From Athripsodes cinereus (lineage: Eukaryota > Arthropoda > Insecta > Trichoptera > Leptoceridae), in NCBI GenBank assembly GCA_947579605.1, contig OX388324.1, positions 19,785,746 through 19,849,745 of the forward strand: 64,000 bases of DNA, in the 5' to 3' direction. The position numbers and the translations under genes were made by a program. Below the pieces are notes generated by a model. It ran no database searches. It was not told the origin of the DNA and was given only the letters and a program-made list of their open reading frames with translations. Positions within the stretch are counted from its first letter, which is position 1. Each line of letters starts with the position of its first letter. Positions 60,498 to 64,000 of this stretch are shown one piece after another.

Positions 60498-60675
60498 GGA
60501 CGGCCGTGTTGAGTAAGAGGAATCGATTTGCGTGCATGAGAAATTATATGAATGTAGAAGACGCGTAAGAAGTATATAAGATTAAAATATCATCAACTAA
60601 TATGTCATTTCGTATTCTCTGCCTACCCCACTAGGGACGCGTAGTGAGGGTATAGTATTCATGGTGTAGTATAAG
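60498..60675 (+). pseudogene. LINE family 1 tail, degraded
   Basis: caaggacggccgtgttgagt, cgtgcatgagaaattatatg and ctctgcctaccccactaggg correspond to the LKDxxVLSxRN, CMRNCMN and LSAYPT segments of 20621-21095, with indels. Confidence 0.6.
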
Positions 60676-60814
60676 ATGGTGGCGATGCTGTGGCAGGCTG
60701 GCATGCTGGGTTGCCATAATAACAATTTAGACTAAAGAATATTATGTAAACGTATATCTGCCTACGCAAAGCACATAGGTACGAATAGAGAGCTCTTGAC
60801 AATTAATATTAATG

Positions 60815-61065
60815 TTCGTAAAGTCTTACATTTGGGCCACATCCTGCGAGGCGATAAATATCGATTTTGCAGTTGATAAAAGAGGGCAAGATTGAGGTAC
60901 GTCGTGGAGTGGGTAGGAGGCAGATATCGTGGAAGCGGAATATTCAACAATGGATCGGAATAACACGGATGGGAGAACTGGTTCGCACAGCGCGAGATAG
61001 AGAAGCATTCTCCAAAGCGATGGCCAACGTCAGAGGGACCTGATAGACGAAGAAGAAGACATCTG
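60815..61065 (+). pseudogene. LINE C-terminal fragment, degraded
   Basis: Reads KVLHLGHILRGDKYRF, then shifted frames with GRRQISWKRNIQQWIG and LVRTARDREAFSKAMANV-like segments. Same family as 58800-59080, opposite orientation. Confidence 0.65.
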
Positions 61066-61385
61066 ATAGAAGAAGAAGAAGACATCTGTCAACATGATAG
61101 AATCGCAAATATTTTTCCCGAATGACACATGCTCTAATAATACTAGTATTCGTACAAGCAGAGAGTACAAAATATACCTCATATAATCCACAGACCCATT
61201 TCACACCGAAATATTTTATTATTCTTTTTTAACAATGTCACAGTGGTACTGCTGCTGGTGGTGAATATACAGTGTGAAATCTGAATGTCAGCTCAGTTCC
61301 CACACACACACTTTTCTTCCAACTAACCCTACTGCCTCTTTGTAATATCTACTGACATACACATTATATAATTACATAGCCGGTT

Positions 61386-61723
61386 TAGTGATGTAACGAA
61401 TATTCGTATTCGCAAAAAAAATGCGAATGTTTTGCGAATATTTTTTCGGGTAATAAAGTATCGGATATTTGGTGAAAGTACCGGATACTTACCCTGTACA
61501 TTGTAAAAAAATGTACTGCATTAAAATATATTTTAAGAATACCGAGGAGTTTTTAAATTATTTCAAACTCCTATACCTAGGGGGAGGGTAGAAATTTTAA
61601 TGTTTGAGCGATTGTAGAGATTTAAGCAAGTCAATATTCGCTATTTGCATTCGCGAATGTCGACAACAAATATTCGCATTCGCATTCGCGAAAATACAAA
61701 ATCACACATTCGTTACATCACTA
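61386..61723. mobile_element. hAT-like MITE
   Basis: Terminal inverted repeats TAGTGATGTAACGAAT at both ends; interior rich in CGAATATTCG / ATTCGCATTCGC words near both ends, a structure like 6783-7327. I see no matching 8-bp flank (agccggtt / gtaatatg), so the target duplication may have decayed. Confidence 0.7.
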
Positions 61724-62365
61724 GTAATATGTATGAAGCATGGATTATTTTATATACTTACTTTGTTCACGTTTGGGTTCGTTTCACGACTTTATGAAAC
61801 GACACGAATTTGTTTGAGCTGAAAGGGTTGAAATATTGTTGAAATGTGAGTCGTAGAGTTTCAAAAAATAAATATAAGGTTGAAATTTGTGCGTTGTACA
61901 TCTACCTTAAACTCGGAGATGAGGTTTGCTACTGAATGCCTTAATTTTTATTGGCACAAAGCAGTCAGCTTGCATGTTTATTATAAGCAGCTGATTTGCT
62001 GATATAACCAATTGTGACATATGCCGTGATGGTAAAGTATTAATTTAAGTTTACAAAAAACCAAACGAAAATGGAATAATCGCAAACTTTTGACTTTTTA
62101 TTAAACACTGATGATTTTTTGACGTAAATGAATAATCCAATCATCATTTTATTATATTTTTTTCACCCTTTATCTCTCCTCTCGCAAATACACAGAGGAT
62201 TTAACTCACAATGGAAAAACTAAATATTTTATTTGTCATTTTTATGAACTTCTACTTAAAATTGTCAGTGTATTAGTTTAAATTTACCACATCCCACTAT
62301 AAAGTTGATATTTTCAACCGACGGTACTTGGTGGAAATTCATGTTGAATTAATTAAAATAAAACA
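61724..62365. other. Mostly featureless, one dispersed repeat
   Basis: 61915-62035 is a copy of the gatgaggtttgccac … gccgtgatggt family. Otherwise AT-rich. Confidence 0.45.
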
Positions 62366-62511
62366 TTTATTTGTAGTAGGTATATCCACGGTGACTTTTT
62401 ATTGGACGCGAGCCGGCTTTCAAGAGCTTCCGCTCTCATCATCAGGCTGGCGAAAAGCGGCTCGCGTCCAATAAAAAGTAACCGTGGATATACTACAAAT
62501 AAGTGTTTTAT
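62366..62511. repeat. Inverted pair of Penelope-like ends with hammerhead-like core (minus)
   Basis: Arms of about 50 bases (… tatccacggtgactttttat … against … ataaaaagtaaccgtggata …) flank a short loop. On the minus strand: CTGATGA (62445-62439), hairpin AGAGC-GGAA-GCTCT, TGAAA, then gccggctcgcgtcc. This copy retains GAAA. Related to 253-345. Confidence 0.6.
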
Positions 62512-63130
62512 TTTAATTAAACATCCCACTATGTTTTTAATTTTTTGAATAAAAAAATATTTTTATATGTCCAAATGTCGAACATGGGTATATAAAATTT
62601 TTAGAATTTCAGGTTTGAAAAGTGTGGATGTTTTATGAAAAATCTACTCATCTCCGGATTTATCCACCATGAAAATTACCTGAAACTTTTTGAATAAATT
62701 TTCATCCTCCTGAAACGGCGGTGTAAACTTTACTGAATATCTTAATTTTCATAATAGTGAAATTGTGTTTTTCCGTTAATTTGTGAACATCTACTTATTA
62801 TTCAACACTGGACTTTACTTCCCACTACCTATACAAAGTGCACACATTTATAACTTTTAAAATTTAAGATACGTTTCCTGCTTTGTTCACCCGGTGTTGT
62901 TGGGATTTGCAAATTTAGACAATTTTTTTAATCTAAATTCAACGTGTAAAAAATAGTACCTACCAGCAAGATATGTATTTCAAAAATTGGTATTCATAAA
63001 TTTACTGTAAAATATTTATTTTTTATAATATAAATCAATTTTCCAATTTTATTTTTAACGAGTGAAACGTTTTTAAAATTAAGTAAAAGTAATTATTTAT
63101 GTACTAAACCAGATATTTTTTTAAAAAAAT

Positions 63131-63219
63131 ACTACCGGTTTCAACGCTTAGATGCGTCATTGACGAGTGTCAAACTAAAACACTAGTCAATGACGCATCG
63201 CAGCGTTGAAAACAGTAGT
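63131..63219. repeat. Short palindrome, Penelope-end-like
   Basis: actaccggtttcaacgctta … tcattgac at 63131-63164 pairs with gtcaatgacgcatcgcagcg … agtagt at 63186-63219, two to three mismatches. Confidence 0.7.
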
Positions 63220-64000
63220 GTTTTATAACAAAAAATATGTGGTGTAGTACATAATTACTTTAACTAAATATTTTAAAAATATTTCGTGTAAGTGCCGATA
63301 AAATCAAATAAAGAGTAAAACGTTTTCAAAACTGACTGTTTCATCAATGTTTTTTACTGCTTTTTTGTGTCTATTATCCCGCCTATTGTCTCTACTAGTC
63401 CCAACTCCACCCCCTATCCCACCCTTCACTTCCTTATAACAACATTTTAACAGTACTGTCCTTGAACAATTTAGGTTTAGTTAAGTTCTGAAGATGAAAA
63501 AGTAAGTTTTGAAAACATTTTTATTAACTTTTCTATTTTCGAAGAGGAAACACTATGAAAGTTCATTTTTAAATTAAGGTAACAAAAAAAAGAAACACTG
63601 TATAACTTTCACTAATTATTATAGTGCTTAGAAGTTTTTCGGGCCTACGTCCATCCTCAGTAATAATCATATAATTATTATTAATATAACATTATTAATT
63701 CATACCTAACTGCATAGTTATAGGTATGTCAGTAACAAACAAACAGACAATATTTCTGTTTTATAGTAGAAAAAGATACAGAACATCTCACTTTGTAATT
63801 TCATGATAAACTTTTCCAGTTTAGCCTAGAATACCTACTTGTACTAAGACTAAATATTATAACGTAGATACACTTTTTCCGTACCTACCCACAAAAGAAA
63901 GAGATAGAAAGACAGACACACACACACACAGAGAGATGAAGAGAGGAATACTTTTAAATATTATTTTATAAAGGTGCAAGCTATTTGTCTTGGAGGTGTT
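63220..64000. other. AT-rich end of window, no gene
   Basis: 63487-63520 (ctgaagatgaaaaagtaagt then TTGAAAA) and 63660-63625 minus (ctgaggatggacgtaggccc then GAAAA) look like further decayed Penelope-like ends. (CA)n and (GA)n runs at 63915-63940. Confidence 0.4.

Overview
This is an AT-rich animal nuclear genomic window, almost certainly from an insect. It has consensus GT/AG splice sites, a cadherin-repeat exon, and a dense layer of insect-style non-LTR retrotransposon debris, a tRNA-derived SINE, a Helitron-like element, hAT-type MITEs and foldback elements. The frequent taggtacctac-type words recall aphid or moth genomes, but I cannot fix the order. There are no operons and no prokaryotic features. 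Most of the window is intergenic or intronic.

Layout. 0-9.9 kb is mostly featureless, with a Penelope-like terminal fragment, a palindromic MITE, a LINE tail and a clean hAT MITE at 6783-7327. 10.3-13.4 kb is a Helitron-like shell holding nested LINE, SINE and foldback insertions. 13.7-20 kb holds LINE and TIR-element fragments and a small unrecognised coding remnant. 20.6-24.35 kb has one LINE tail, then a longer minus-strand LINE (RT with FADD) into which a second LINE tail has inserted with a 14-bp target duplication. 25-30 kb is mainly unannotated AT-rich sequence with one foldback. 30.4-35.7 kb differs in composition. It carries a possible first coding exon (+) and two minus-strand coding-like stretches I cannot assign, and it ends at a 200-N gap. 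Just past the gap is a 38-codon cadherin exon (-).

The most notable gene lies at 37675-42182 (-). A large last exon encodes zinc fingers, a complete tyrosine-recombinase catalytic core and a C-terminal Myb/SANT-like domain. I assembled five to six upstream exons from splice sites, all in phase 1. Two of these symmetric exons have been duplicated, one copy by an apparently exact 443-bp tandem duplication.

42.4-51 kb is transposon-rich: LINE tails, a hAT MITE carrying four copies of a ~107-bp repeat, a broken LINE with a MITE in the middle of its RT, and a 2.3-kb LINE with 16-bp target duplications and a mutated catalytic box (FAND). 52.9-53.4 kb is a seven-copy 74-bp minisatellite. 53.7-61 kb holds a 463-codon open RT (YADD) with 12-bp target duplications, its near-identical fragment, a ~600-bp foldback flanked by a 14-bp direct repeat, and more LINE tails. 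The last 2 kb holds several Penelope-like terminal motifs, some resembling hammerhead ribozyme cores.

The only genes that look like functional host-type or domesticated genes are the tyrosine-recombinase gene and the cadherin exon.
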